A stretch of 64,000 bases of DNA from JAIEPM01 sp964546815 (GCA_964546815.1 CAZJLR010000018.1:55667-119666); one strand, 5' to 3'; positions 1 through 9,206 are shown, counted from the stretch's first letter. Notes: generated from the sequence alone by a model not told the origin. Program-made: numbers and translations.

Positions 1-117
1 GAGCGCGGAAAAAATCAACGCAGAAAGCGCGGCTATCCCATGAGCCTTCATCAAAGAATACTCAATCGACGGAGGCTTCTCAGCCAAACTATTCGAGCTC
101 TGGTCTGCCGACGACAC
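1..117 (-). CDS. Partial membrane protein, start only (fourth gene of the sulfite operon)
   Basis: An open frame of 39 codons begins with GTG at 117-115 and runs off the left edge. Its start overlaps the stop codon of the upstream sorB gene by one base (TAGTG), and an AGGA ribosome site lies five bases before it, inside the sorB end. The visible N-terminus is a polar stretch of about 20 residues followed by SLMKAHGIAALSALIFSAL, which looks like the beginning of a transmembrane helix. Translational coupling to the cytochrome gene suggests a membrane electron acceptor. The start resembles the N-termini of some haem-copper oxidase-like subunits, but this is only an impression from 39 residues. 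Function is not established. Confidence 0.55.
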   Translation of the reverse strand, partial: MSSADQSSNSLAEKPPSIEYSLMKAHGIAALSALIFSAL

Positions 118-497
118 TATTTCCTGCCTTTTACCATCATCAAGTAAGCCACAATCTCTTTCGCTTCAGCATCGCTGAAATGGGCGCCAAAAGTCTTACG
201 CATTTTTTCGACTTCTTTCTCCCAGGTTTTTTCAGGAAAGTCTGGTTGCATCGAAATATAACGAAGAGTATGACAAACGTTGCATCGTGCAACGAAAGTT
301 TGTTTACCAGGACCCGCCGGAAAATCTACTTCTTCCTGAGGCAACGTGATGCTATGAATCTGTGCATCTTCCTTCGCCGCAGCAGCAACCTGAGTAGATT
401 TCGGCATTTCAAAAGTAGAAGACGTGCGCTGGCAAGATTGCAGCGAGAAAGCTGCTAACAACACAATTGAAATAAATGTGAAAGAAGTCTTTTCCAT
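117..497 (-). CDS. sorB: SorB-like c-type cytochrome, lipoprotein
   Basis: A 126-residue monohaem cytochrome c. Residues 1-22 form a lipoprotein signal with the lipobox LQSC (Cys22), so the protein is probably anchored in a membrane facing the periplasm. The haem site is CNVCH (Cys72, Cys75, His76). A Met in the KMRKTFGA segment near residue 99 is the likely distal ligand, as in SorB-type sulfite dehydrogenase cytochromes. The C-terminal DAEAKEIVAYL helix is typical of class I cytochromes c. The ATG abuts the stop of the sorA gene with no spacer (TAGATG), indicating translational coupling. Inferred role: accepts electrons from SorA and passes them to a respiratory acceptor, possibly the next gene. 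Confidence 0.85.
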   Translation of the reverse strand: MEKTSFTFISIVLLAAFSLQSCQRTSSTFEMPKSTQVAAAAKEDAQIHSITLPQEEVDFPAGPGKQTFVARCNVCHTLRYISMQPDFPEKTWEKEVEKMRKTFGAHFSDAEAKEIVAYLMMVKGRK

Positions 498-1757
498 CTA
501 GACCACCGTCACTTCAATCGAATCAATACCGTTGAACATGTAGCCGCTTTTGTTCCAATGCAAATTATCGTCTTGAGTTTCACCCTTGTTATTTATAGCT
601 TTTACTTTGAATTTGTATGTGCCGGGCTGAGCCGGTGTCCAATTGTAGCTCCAGCGACACCAGGAGAATTTGCCGAGATCTTTCGAAATTATTTTAGCGT
701 CTTCCCAGGCACCATTGTTCAAAGAAATCAGCACCTTGCTTATACCTTCCCCACCGTCAAAAGCCAGCCCTTCAACTGCAAACGGAGAACCAGCTTTCAA
801 GACTTCGCTCGGGTCAGGCTTTACAAATAAAGACCTCACATTCATTCTATTGATTGGCTCGGTATCTTTTGCCAGATCTTTCGGCGACTCTTCGGCATAC
901 TTGTTTTTTGGAATCCGGTAGGCTTTTGCCATCCAGAAACCATCAAATTTGCTATCTAGTACATTGATTGCGCTGAGTGCCTTCACCCAATACGTCGCAT
1001 ACCAGCCTGGCACCACAAGCCGCAGAGGAAAGCCATTGAGCATGGGTAATGGTTCATCGTTCATTTCATATGCAACGATTACATTTTCGTCTAACGCATG
1101 TTCTATAGAAAGGGCCTTTTCAAATTTGTGAATACCGACCAGCGGTGCCTCGTCTAGTCCGCCAAAACTTACGTCCAGCGCCCCCGCCTTCACACCGGCT
1201 TTTGCCAATATATCTTTCAGCCTGACACCAGTCCATTTCGCATTTCCGAGAGCACCATGTTGCCACTGACCGCCCGGTACTTTCGGCTCGAAAAAGCTAC
1301 GAGAGTTTCCAGAACACTGAACAACAGCAACAATTGACACAGGTTCAAACTGCTTCTTCAAATCAGCGACAGAAAGCCTGAGTGTGTTGTCCACATGCCC
1401 GCTGACTTCAAGACTAAAAGTACTCAGATCAACGCGAGTAGGAATACCAGCCATATGCCAGCGCACAAAGAAAGCTTCATTTGGAGTTAGGTCGTTGCTG
1501 AAATAGTAAAGCGGAGTTTCAAGTTGAGGCGGACGGTCTGTAAGAAGAATCAATTCCTCTTTTTCAGGAAATCGAGCGACAGACTGCCCTGGAGGCACAC
1601 GAATCAGCGGGATTTTGTTTTGCTTGCTGCAAGCACTGGCTAGTCCACCGATTGTTGCAAGCGAGAGAAAACGCAAAAACGTGCGCCTGTCAACTCCAGC
1701 AAAAAGCTTGCCGGCTCGATTTGATGATTTTCCGCTACTTTGATTGTTGCTGCTCAC
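498..1757 (-). CDS. sorA: SorA-like sulfite dehydrogenase, molybdopterin subunit (Tat-exported)
   Basis: A 419-residue member of the sulfite oxidase family, which oxidises sulfite to sulfate at a molybdenum cofactor. The N-terminus has a twin-arginine signal (DRRTFLRFL, Arg24-Arg25) followed by a hydrophobic stretch ending ASAC, so the folded enzyme is exported. The catalytic molybdenum-ligating cysteine is Cys148 in the motif VVQCSGNSRSFF. A Mo-co dimerisation (immunoglobulin-like) domain fills roughly residues 290-419. The start is GTG, preceded by an AGGGCG-type site that overlaps the end of the upstream gene; the gap between the two genes is 8 bases. It lies between the CstB-like gene and the SorB cytochrome, which supports sulfite:cytochrome c oxidoreductase over the related YedY/MsrP methionine-sulfoxide enzymes. 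Confidence 0.88.
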   Translation of the reverse strand: MSSNNQSSGKSSNRAGKLFAGVDRRTFLRFLSLATIGGLASACSKQNKIPLIRVPPGQSVARFPEKEELILLTDRPPQLETPLYYFSNDLTPNEAFFVRWHMAGIPTRVDLSTFSLEVSGHVDNTLRLSVADLKKQFEPVSIVAVVQCSGNSRSFFEPKVPGGQWQHGALGNAKWTGVRLKDILAKAGVKAGALDVSFGGLDEAPLVGIHKFEKALSIEHALDENVIVAYEMNDEPLPMLNGFPLRLVVPGWYATYWVKALSAINVLDSKFDGFWMAKAYRIPKNKYAEESPKDLAKDTEPINRMNVRSLFVKPDPSEVLKAGSPFAVEGLAFDGGEGISKVLISLNNGAWEDAKIISKDLGKFSWCRWSYNWTPAQPGTYKFKVKAINNKGETQDDNLHWNKSGYMFNGIDSIEVTVV

Positions 1758-1765
1758 AAATCGCC

Positions 1766-3313
1766 CTAATCAATTGCGGCCTTGCAAGAGGCAGACCCCT
1801 TAACCGGGAGTTTTGCAGCTTGCCAGCCAGTGATACCACCCTTCAAGTCACTAACCTTTGTGAAACCTTTTTGTCGCAACAAGCTTGCTGCAATTGAAGA
1901 ACGAAAACCTGTTGCACACTGCACAACGATATCTCGGTCTTTCGGCAATTTATCGGTTTGCTCTAGCAAAACCATCAATGGAATTTGCATACTGCCATCA
2001 ATGTAAGATTCACTTCTTTCGCCATCTGCGCGCACATCGAGAACCAACGGAGCTTCCTTAAGCGCAAGTTCTTTAGACAAGCCCTCGGGAGTTTTGCGGT
2101 TGTGCGACTTGAGCAGGGCAGGCTTCACGTCAAAAGCAGCGATGCCACCATCAACATAGCCAACGACATTGTCAAAGCCAATGCGTCCCAGGCGCGTAAT
2201 CGCTTCTTTCTCTTTTCCAGGAGCAGCAATAATTACTATTGGAGTTTTGTTGCTCAAAAAATTTCCAGCCCACAAAGCGTAGTGCCCACTCAATGCAATG
2301 TTTATGCTGTCTTCCAAATGTTTGTCGGCGTACTCATCCATTTCACGCACATCTAAAATTTGGGCACCGCTATTTTTGAGTGAAACCAGAGTTTCTAAAG
2401 ACACTGGTTTTAATGCAGCACTTACGACCTCATCTAGCGAATTATGCGGGTTGAGGTTGATAGCTCTTTCAAACTTAAAATACCGCGGCACTGCCGGCTG
2501 ATTTGCAGTGATCATTTTGACAAATTCTTCTTTGCTCATATTTTGAAGAGCGTAGTTGTGCTTTTTTTGCTCTCCAATTGTAGATACAGTTTCCGAACTC
2601 AAGTTTCTGCCGCAAAGCGATCCTGCGCCATGGGCAGGATAAACAAGGGTTTCGTCAGCCAGGGTCATGAGTTTGTTATGCAGAGAATCGTATTGCATAC
2701 CAGCAAGATCAGCAGCGGTAACACCGTATGAAGCCATCAAATCTGGCCTGCCGACATCACCGATAAACAAACAATCTCCAGTAAGAACTGCATAAGGTTT
2801 ATCACCGCCACTCTTGCTGTCACTTACAAGCAATGAGATTGATTCGGGTGTGTGACCAGGAGTCTCAAGCACTTTCAAACTGAGTCGCCCAACCTTTATT
2901 ACATCGCCTTCTTTCAATGGCTCAAACTTGAAGCTTGCATCTGTTTTTGAGCCCAGGCTGATTTTTGTGCCGAGTCTCTTTTGCAACTCAATGTGACCGG
3001 CAATAAAATCGGCATGCACATGGGTGAGTATGACATTGTCAATTTTCAAGCCTTGAGCCGCGGCGTCTTTGATGTACTGGTCAACATCTCTTTCAGGATC
3101 GATCAAAACAGCAGTCTTGCTTTCTTTGTCGCCAATCAAATATGACGCTTGCGACAAGCATCCCAGGTAATACTGGTCAAACACTATACCTTCGTGATTG
3201 GGAGCTGATTTAGTTTCGGCAACACTTTTAGTAGCAGCATGAACTGATGGGCTGACAGTAAACAAACTCAGACTTGCCAGCAATGACAAAAGCAAACAAG
3301 AAACTCTGCGCAT
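1766..3313 (-). CDS. Exported MBL-fold / double rhodanese protein, CstB-like persulfide dioxygenase
   Basis: 515 residues when started at ATG 3313, which has an AAAGGA site 5 bases upstream and gives a clean Sec signal peptide ending PSVHA. An in-frame start at 3349 would add 12 residues before the signal. Domains in order: ETHE1-type metallo-beta-lactamase (about 40-250) with THVHADFIAGH (His98, His100, Asp102, His107), His154 and Asp180 as metal ligands; a rhodanese-like domain (about 305-400) without a catalytic cysteine; and a C-terminal rhodanese (about 420-505) with the active loop CATGFR (Cys466). This is the CstB order (dioxygenase, inactive rhodanese, active rhodanese). Known CstB enzymes turn persulfides into thiosulfate/sulfite in the cytoplasm; the signal peptide here implies export. 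It is the first gene of the sulfite operon. Confidence 0.85.
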   Translation of the reverse strand: MRRVSCLLLSLLASLSLFTVSPSVHAATKSVAETKSAPNHEGIVFDQYYLGCLSQASYLIGDKESKTAVLIDPERDVDQYIKDAAAQGLKIDNVILTHVHADFIAGHIELQKRLGTKISLGSKTDASFKFEPLKEGDVIKVGRLSLKVLETPGHTPESISLLVSDSKSGGDKPYAVLTGDCLFIGDVGRPDLMASYGVTAADLAGMQYDSLHNKLMTLADETLVYPAHGAGSLCGRNLSSETVSTIGEQKKHNYALQNMSKEEFVKMITANQPAVPRYFKFERAINLNPHNSLDEVVSAALKPVSLETLVSLKNSGAQILDVREMDEYADKHLEDSINIALSGHYALWAGNFLSNKTPIVIIAAPGKEKEAITRLGRIGFDNVVGYVDGGIAAFDVKPALLKSHNRKTPEGLSKELALKEAPLVLDVRADGERSESYIDGSMQIPLMVLLEQTDKLPKDRDIVVQCATGFRSSIAASLLRQKGFTKVSDLKGGITGWQAAKLPVKGSASCKAAID

Positions 3314-3511
3314 AAAATTCCTTTGTGCATACAGATGAGCTACGCCCACCCGGGACCGTACAAAGCATCCATTTTATTAGAAAAACGCCAAATGATTGTG
3401 ATAAAGAGCCTCACAGAGGGAATCTGGCAGAAAACTAATTTTTGAGCTCACAAAAATTCAGTCGCCTGATATATTTCTCAGACACGAATTCACTGATGCT
3501 AAACTGTCGCA
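3314..3511. promoter_or_regulatory. Divergent intergenic region between the sulfur operon and the GT9 gene
   Basis: This 198-bp stretch must hold the promoters of two divergent transcription units. For the plus-strand GT9 gene the only -10-like box I see is TAAACT at about 3499-3504, so close to the ATG at 3512 that transcription would start almost at the initiation codon. No Shine-Dalgarno sequence precedes that ATG, which is consistent with a leaderless message. No clear consensus promoter was found for the minus-strand operon. Confidence 0.3.
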
Positions 3512-4429
3512 ATGGCAACCTACATAGCACTTATTGGCTCTGGTCTTGGTGACGTTATTATCGCGCTGCCAATCATCCATTGGCTTTTGGAAAACGCTGC
3601 CGCCGGCGAAAAGCTATATCTGGTAGCCAGGTCATTGCGACAACTTGGTTTAGACCCGCTGATTCCCGGACTGGCGGGAACAGTGACTGAGCCTGATTTG
3701 AATAAAGTTTTGAAACCTGGCGACACTTTGATCAACTTGAGAGACCACGAGCTACAAACGCGGTGGGACTGGGACAGCAAAGAGTTTCAAGATAAATACC
3801 CCGATGCAGACATATACAGCATTCTGAGCAAAATTTGCGCCGACTGCGGGCTTTACCCTGATTTCAACAAAGTTTATAAAATGCCTTCAGCAAGCGACAA
3901 GCGGGGCACGAAGAAGATTTTACTGGTGCCAGGCACAACCGATATTTGCAAGCATTTAGAAGAGAACACCTGGTTTGAGCTGCTAGAGCTTTTGCAAAAT
4001 GAACGATTGGAAGTGGCTATTTTAGGAGAACCAGAACGCTCCGAAATAGTAACAAAACTGCTGGACAGGGGCGCCGAACATATTTCAACCCCATCTCCGC
4101 AAGAGGCAGTAAATGTAATCGCCAGCAGCCGCATGCTTATTTCAGTCGATACAGGATTGATGCACATTGCGCTAAACCAGGGCATTCGCACAATTGCCAT
4201 AATGCTCAAAAGATCAATCTATTTTCGACCCAATGAAAATTGCAAAGCGCTATTCGCCGAAGAATCAGTGCCGGTAACTGAAACAAACAGCACAGGATTC
4301 TCCACTGTATATGACCGATTTACCTGGTGGGACGGACAAAGCAGACCGGGAGCCACGCCAATCAAGTCTATAAAAGCACAGCAAATCTTCGACGCTGCAA
4401 TGCAAGAAATAGCAAAGCCAGTCTCTTGA
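3512..4429 (+). CDS. Glycosyltransferase family 9 protein (heptosyltransferase-like)
   Basis: 305 residues with the two-Rossmann (GT-B) layout of family GT9, whose known members add heptose or other sugars to lipopolysaccharide core. The N-terminal nucleotide-sugar/acceptor loop is GSGLGDVIIALP (residues 9-20), and the family signature near the donor site is SVDTGLMHIA (about 211-220). The central segment ILLVPGTTDICKHLEENTWFELLELL matches the GT9 region that begins the second domain. No signal or membrane segment is present, so it acts in the cytoplasm. Sugar and acceptor cannot be told from sequence. It is a single-gene unit, divergent from the sulfur operon, with 137 bases before the xanthine dehydrogenase genes. 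Confidence 0.8.
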   Translation: MATYIALIGSGLGDVIIALPIIHWLLENAAAGEKLYLVARSLRQLGLDPLIPGLAGTVTEPDLNKVLKPGDTLINLRDHELQTRWDWDSKEFQDKYPDADIYSILSKICADCGLYPDFNKVYKMPSASDKRGTKKILLVPGTTDICKHLEENTWFELLELLQNERLEVAILGEPERSEIVTKLLDRGAEHISTPSPQEAVNVIASSRMLISVDTGLMHIALNQGIRTIAIMLKRSIYFRPNENCKALFAEESVPVTETNSTGFSTVYDRFTWWDGQSRPGATPIKSIKAQQIFDAAMQEIAKPVS

Positions 4430-4566
4430 CCTCATTTAACGCAAAATCGATTTTTCAAATTAGAATCTGGATATAGATTAACTTCGCTGCCAGGGCCCAC
4501 AGGATATAGCTCGATGGCTTATCATATGCAGCACTGCAGTTTTTTGCTCATCTTAAGTCGGGGTTT

Positions 4567-6006
4567 ATGAGAGACTACTTACATTTCTTTGTCAACGGGA
4601 AGGAATGCCGCGTTGAGGGTGCCGATGCATTTCAACCGCTTTCATCTTACCTTCGCTATCACCTGGGCATCACCGGCACAAAAATTGTTTGCGAAGAAGG
4701 CGACTGCGGCGCTTGCACAACCCTGGTGGGTCGCCTGGAAAACGGCAAAATAGAATACAAAGCAATAAATTCATGCATTCAATATCTTTATCAAGTAGAC
4801 CTCAGCCACATTATTACCGTGGAAGGGCTCAAGCAAGATGACAAGCTAAATCCGGTGCAAGAAGCCATGGTTAAGTGCCACGGCGCACAATGTGGTTTTT
4901 GCACACCCGGATTTGTAGTGGCAATGTGCAAATATTTCGACGAAAACAAGAAAGCAGACACACAAGCAATTAAAGACTGTGTCACCGGCAATCTCTGCCG
5001 CTGCACCGGCTACGAGCCCATTATTAAAGCCGGGTTGGACGTTGATACATCCTCAATCATTCCACTGTCGCAGCTTTACCCACCTGCAGAAATGATTCGC
5101 ATTTTTCAAACAGAACGCAGCGAAACAGTAAGTCTCAAATCAGACGAACAAGCAGTTTTCATTCCTGCAACTATCGAAGAAGCTGCAAAACTTAAAGCAA
5201 ATGACCCCGATGCCGTGCTCATATCAGGCGGCACAGACCTTTGCGTTGTGATGAACAAGCGCGATTACGCGCCAAAATCATTCATTAGCCTCTCGAACAT
5301 TTCAGGGCTAAACGAAATTACAGTAAAAGATGGAGTCATGAAAGCTGGTTCTAAAGTCACTCTGTCTCAGCTAGAAGACTTCTTCCGCGAGAAAGTGCCG
5401 GAGTTTCACAACATACTTTGGGTATTTGGCTCGCCGCAAATTCGCAATGCCGGAACCTTGGCCGGCAATATCGCCAACGCTTCGCCAATCGCCGACACGC
5501 CGCCATTCTTGTTTATCATGGACGCGGTGCTAGAAATTTATTCCAGCAAAGATAGCAGACAGGTACGCATCAACGATTTCTACAAAGGCTACAAGCAGTT
5601 TGACATGGCTAAAGATGAAATGATTTCAGCCATATCAATTCCATTGCCGAAAAAAGACGAAATAATCAAACTCTATAAAGTCTCGCGCAGAAAGCATTTG
5701 GATATTTCAACCAATACTGCTGCATTCAGACTTCAAATGAAGAAAGACACAATTGAAGAAATCGCAATTGCGTATGGCGGTGTTGCGGCAGTCATCAAAC
5801 GCTTACCAAAAACAGAAGCCTTTCTCAAAGGAAAACAGCTCAGCATTGAAACAATGAAGGAAGCCGGTGAAATTGCTACAAGCGAAATCACGCCAATCGA
5901 CGACGTGCGTGGCTCGAAAGATTTCCGCAATCAACTAGCTCGCAACTTCATGCTCAAACTGTTCTACGACATTCAGGAAGGGAGGGTGCCAGTATGTCAG
6001 CCGTAG
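4567..6006 (+). CDS. xdhA: Xanthine dehydrogenase small subunit (2Fe-2S and FAD domains)
   Basis: 479 residues. The N-terminal ferredoxin-like cluster motif is CEEGDCGAC (Cys42, Cys47, Cys50) with Cys70. The second helical 2Fe-2S domain has CGFC (Cys109, Cys112) and CRC (Cys144, Cys146). The FAD domain follows from about residue 165 with ISGGTDLCVVM and the RNAGTLAGNIANASPIAD segment, and a CO-dehydrogenase-flavoprotein C-terminal domain occupies about 360-470. It carries electrons from the molybdenum site to FAD and NAD+ in purine oxidation. Subunit names differ between species; here xdhA means the FeS/FAD chain. The start ATG is preceded by a GGGG site. The gene overlaps xdhB by 13 bases. 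Confidence 0.93.
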   Translation: MRDYLHFFVNGKECRVEGADAFQPLSSYLRYHLGITGTKIVCEEGDCGACTTLVGRLENGKIEYKAINSCIQYLYQVDLSHIITVEGLKQDDKLNPVQEAMVKCHGAQCGFCTPGFVVAMCKYFDENKKADTQAIKDCVTGNLCRCTGYEPIIKAGLDVDTSSIIPLSQLYPPAEMIRIFQTERSETVSLKSDEQAVFIPATIEEAAKLKANDPDAVLISGGTDLCVVMNKRDYAPKSFISLSNISGLNEITVKDGVMKAGSKVTLSQLEDFFREKVPEFHNILWVFGSPQIRNAGTLAGNIANASPIADTPPFLFIMDAVLEIYSSKDSRQVRINDFYKGYKQFDMAKDEMISAISIPLPKKDEIIKLYKVSRRKHLDISTNTAAFRLQMKKDTIEEIAIAYGGVAAVIKRLPKTEAFLKGKQLSIETMKEAGEIATSEITPIDDVRGSKDFRNQLARNFMLKLFYDIQEGRVPVCQP

Positions 6007-8360
6007 GAAAAGATATCCCCCACGATTCAGCCAAAGGCCATGTATCGGGAGAGTCAATATATATAGATGACTTTCCGCCTGCCCGCAACGAGCTTGTTGT
6101 CGACTTTTATTATGCGCCAGTGTCGCATGCCAACATCAAATCACTCGACCTTTCCGAAGCGGCTAAAGTAAAAGGAGTCGCAGGGCTATTCACGTATAAA
6201 GACCTGGACAGTGACAATCTGTTTGGACCAATCGTCAAAGACGAATGCTTGCTGGTTGAAAAAGAAATCCAATTCATGGGTCATCCAATTGTAGTAATTG
6301 CTGCGGAAAACTACAAAGCAATCGCCAAAGCAAAGAAAGCAATCAAGATTGAACTGGAAAACTTAGAACTTGTTTTGACAATCGACAAAGCCAAAGAAAA
6401 ACAAATGTTCTTAGGCCCAACGCGAAGAATCAAACGCGGTGACATCGAGGCCGCCTTCAAAAACTCCCCACACAGCATTGAAGGGCGCTTCTGCAATTTG
6501 GGGCAAGAGCAGTTTTATTTGGAATCGCAAGCAGCGATGGTTTACCCTAAAGAAAATGGGCAGCTTGAAGTTCATTCTTCAACACAGCACCCATCTGAAA
6601 TTCAGGAAGTCATTGCTCACTTACTTGGGCTCAGTATCAACCAGGTAGTAGTCATCACAAAACGCATGGGTGGGGGCTTTGGTGGAAAAGAAAGTCAGGC
6701 AACACACCCGGCTGCCATGGCTGCGCTGGTGGCACAAAAGCTGAAAAGACCAGCTCGAATAATATTCAACAAAGACCAGGACATGCAAGTCACCGGCAAA
6801 AGACATCCTTTTCAAAATGAATACAAGGTTGCTTTCGATAACGAAGGACGCATCACGGCTCTCAAAGCAGATTTGTTTTCAGACGGCGGAGCATTCTTTG
6901 ACCTATCAACTGCGGTTATGGCTCGCGCCATGTGCCACATAGACAACGCATACTACCTTGAGAATGTTGACATTCAAGGCACAATTTGCAAAACGCATCT
7001 GCCTCCAAATACTGCATTTAGAGGCTTTGGTGGACCGCAGGGTATTGCCACCATCGAAAACATAATGGAAGAGATTGCAGCCTACCTGAAGCTCGACCCG
7101 CTTGAAGTGCGCAAGAAAAATCTATACGGCAGAACAGAACGAAACATCACGCCATATGGACAAATTGTTTTTGAAAACAATTTGCCGCAGATTTTTTCAG
7201 AACTGGAAGTTAACTCAAATTACATCAAACGCAAATCAGAAATCGACGAATTCAACAAGACTTCCAAAACGCAACTGAAGGGCATTGCTCTTACAGCTGT
7301 CAAATTCGGCATTTCCTTCAACACCAAATTTCTCAACCAGGCTAATGCCCTGGTCAACATCTATCTGGACGGCAGCATCCAGCTTTCAACCGGCGCCACA
7401 GAAATGGGACAGGGCGTCAACACTCAATTAAAACAGATTGTGGCAGGCGAGTTTGATATAGACGAAAAGCATGTAATAGTCATGCCTACGTCCACAGAGA
7501 AAAATAACAACACTTCGGCTACGGCGGCATCCAGCGCAACAGACCTCAATGGGTCTGCAGCTGTAGATGCTTGCCGCAAAATCAGAACTGCGCTCACAGC
7601 CTTAGCAGCTCAACATATTGCCACGAAAGAGCCGGACGTACTGGCGTCTCCAAGCACCATCGCCTGGGAAGATGGATACATTTATGATCGCCGCAGACCA
7701 AACACCAAATTGAAATTCAAAGAATTGGTCAAGCTTGCCTACCTCAATAGAATAAGTCTTGGAGAACGAGGCTTTTATGCTACACAAGGAATTGATTTCA
7801 GCTGGGATGCAGGACCAGACAAAACCGCTGCTGGACATCCATTCCTTTATTTCACTCAAGGCGCTGCTGTAGCTGAAGTCACGATGGACCGCTTCACCGG
7901 CGACCTAAAAGTCGACAGAGTAGACATTTTGATGGACATCGGCAAGCCGGTGAATCCGGGCATCGCCCGCGGGCAATTAACGGGAGCCTTTGTGCAAGGC
8001 ATGGGCTGGGTAACTACCGAATGCTTGAAGTACGCCGAAGATGGCACTTTGCTCAGCCATTCACCAACGACATACAAAATTCCAAACGTGCAAGACACAC
8101 CGGAAATATTCAATGTAAATTGGATTGAATTCGACAACAAGATAAATGTTGTCGGCACAAAAGCAGTCGGAGAACCGCCTCTTTGCCTGGGACTGGCTGT
8201 ATGGTGCGCAGTAAAATATGCTTTGCGCTCACTCAATGAAAAACAAATACCCCAACTTATTTTGCCGGCGACAAACGAAGAAATCGTCATGCGAATAGCA
8301 GAATATTCCAAATCAACCGAGGAGACATCTCGCGACACTGCGTTTGCGAGCTCAAACTGA
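5994..8360 (+). CDS. xdhB: Xanthine dehydrogenase large (molybdopterin) subunit
   Basis: 788 residues binding the molybdenum cofactor and oxidising hypoxanthine/xanthine to urate. The residues defining purine specificity in characterised xanthine dehydrogenases are all in place: Glu233 in GGGFGGKES, Arg343 in AFRGFGGPQG, and the catalytic base Glu727 in VGEPPLCLG. The cofactor loop ATEMGQGVNTQ is also present. Conservation of the Glu/Arg/Glu triad favours a true xanthine dehydrogenase over an aldehyde oxidase. The ATG at 5994 is chosen for its strong GGAAGGGAGGG ribosome site, which lies in the end of xdhA. The stop shares one base with the start of xdhC (TGATG), so the three genes are translationally coupled. 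Confidence 0.93.
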   Translation: MSAVGKDIPHDSAKGHVSGESIYIDDFPPARNELVVDFYYAPVSHANIKSLDLSEAAKVKGVAGLFTYKDLDSDNLFGPIVKDECLLVEKEIQFMGHPIVVIAAENYKAIAKAKKAIKIELENLELVLTIDKAKEKQMFLGPTRRIKRGDIEAAFKNSPHSIEGRFCNLGQEQFYLESQAAMVYPKENGQLEVHSSTQHPSEIQEVIAHLLGLSINQVVVITKRMGGGFGGKESQATHPAAMAALVAQKLKRPARIIFNKDQDMQVTGKRHPFQNEYKVAFDNEGRITALKADLFSDGGAFFDLSTAVMARAMCHIDNAYYLENVDIQGTICKTHLPPNTAFRGFGGPQGIATIENIMEEIAAYLKLDPLEVRKKNLYGRTERNITPYGQIVFENNLPQIFSELEVNSNYIKRKSEIDEFNKTSKTQLKGIALTAVKFGISFNTKFLNQANALVNIYLDGSIQLSTGATEMGQGVNTQLKQIVAGEFDIDEKHVIVMPTSTEKNNNTSATAASSATDLNGSAAVDACRKIRTALTALAAQHIATKEPDVLASPSTIAWEDGYIYDRRRPNTKLKFKELVKLAYLNRISLGERGFYATQGIDFSWDAGPDKTAAGHPFLYFTQGAAVAEVTMDRFTGDLKVDRVDILMDIGKPVNPGIARGQLTGAFVQGMGWVTTECLKYAEDGTLLSHSPTTYKIPNVQDTPEIFNVNWIEFDNKINVVGTKAVGEPPLCLGLAVWCAVKYALRSLNEKQIPQLILPATNEEIVMRIAEYSKSTEETSRDTAFASSN

Positions 8361-9184
8361 TGGACAGCTACTACGAGAAAGTTAACGAGCTTCTCTCAGC
8401 GCAGACAGCGTTTGTAGCAGTCACGGTGGTTGACACAACCGGCAGTGTACCTAATGATCCTGGAACCAAAATGTTGGTTACTGCAAATGGATTATTTTTC
8501 GGCACAGTCGGCGGCGGCAAAGTAGAAAATCGGGCCATACAAGAAGCAATAGATCTTCTAAATAGCGATGACCCGTCACGACGAACTCACTTTGTTAATT
8601 GGAGTCTCAACAAAGACATCGGCATGACCTGCGGCGGCATGGTTAAACTCTTCTTCGAGAAGCATAACTGCAGCAGCTGGAATATTGTTGTATTCGGCGC
8701 AGGTCATGTGGCAAACGCACTGATTTCATTACTTGTGAAGCTGGACTGTAAAATCACTTGCATAGACCCCAGGCAAGAATGGTTAGACAAATTGCCAGAC
8801 TGCGCCTCGCTAAAAAAGCTCTGTATCAATGAGATGCCGACATACGTCGAAAAGATTCCCGAGGCATCATTCGTTGTCTTGATGACAATGGGTCACAGCA
8901 CAGACAAACCTATATTGCTTGAAATTTTGCGCAACAGACAGTTTCCCTACATAGGCGTCATAGGCAGCGATGCGAAAGCGGCGCGATTGCACAAAGACAT
9001 TGACGAAGCAGGTTTGCCTTGCGAGTCAAAACAAAGTTTTTATTGCCCCCTCGGGCTATCGTTTGGTACAAACCATCCTCAAGAAATCGCAATCAGCATT
9101 GTTGCGCAACTACTTCAAGAAAGAGATAAACACCTGCTTCACCGCAAGCCGGAATCTGCCCCACTGCACTCACACAGCTCCTGA
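8360..9184 (+). CDS. xdhC: XdhC-type molybdenum cofactor chaperone
   Basis: 274 residues. The N-terminal XdhC/CoxI domain contains the conserved DTTGSVPNDPGTKM and FGTVGGGKVE segments (about 25-62). The C-terminal Rossmann-like domain begins at VVFGAGHVANAL (about 110-125) and includes YIGVIGSDAKAARL. Proteins of this family bind and protect the sulfurated molybdenum cofactor and insert it into the xanthine dehydrogenase large subunit; they are not part of the final enzyme. It is the third gene of the xdh operon, coupled to xdhB by a one-base stop/start overlap. The downstream alpha-2-macroglobulin gene starts 22 bases after its stop. Confidence 0.9.
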   Translation: MDSYYEKVNELLSAQTAFVAVTVVDTTGSVPNDPGTKMLVTANGLFFGTVGGGKVENRAIQEAIDLLNSDDPSRRTHFVNWSLNKDIGMTCGGMVKLFFEKHNCSSWNIVVFGAGHVANALISLLVKLDCKITCIDPRQEWLDKLPDCASLKKLCINEMPTYVEKIPEASFVVLMTMGHSTDKPILLEILRNRQFPYIGVIGSDAKAARLHKDIDEAGLPCESKQSFYCPLGLSFGTNHPQEIAISIVAQLLQERDKHLLHRKPESAPLHSHSS

Positions 9185-9206
9185 AAATTGGAGCAAAGGA
9201 CAAAAC

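Noticed and set aside
180..458. Plus-strand frame opposite sorB
   Set aside because: Shadow of the cytochrome gene; no ribosome site and no similarity to a protein family.
3314..3349. Earlier start for the CstB-like gene
   Set aside because: It adds 12 residues in front of a signal peptide and has no better ribosome site than ATG 3313, which has AAAGGA.
8970..9206. Upstream extension of the alpha-2-macroglobulin frame
   Set aside because: It overlaps xdhC out of frame and encodes no signal peptide. GTG 9207 has a ribosome site and begins a clean signal sequence.
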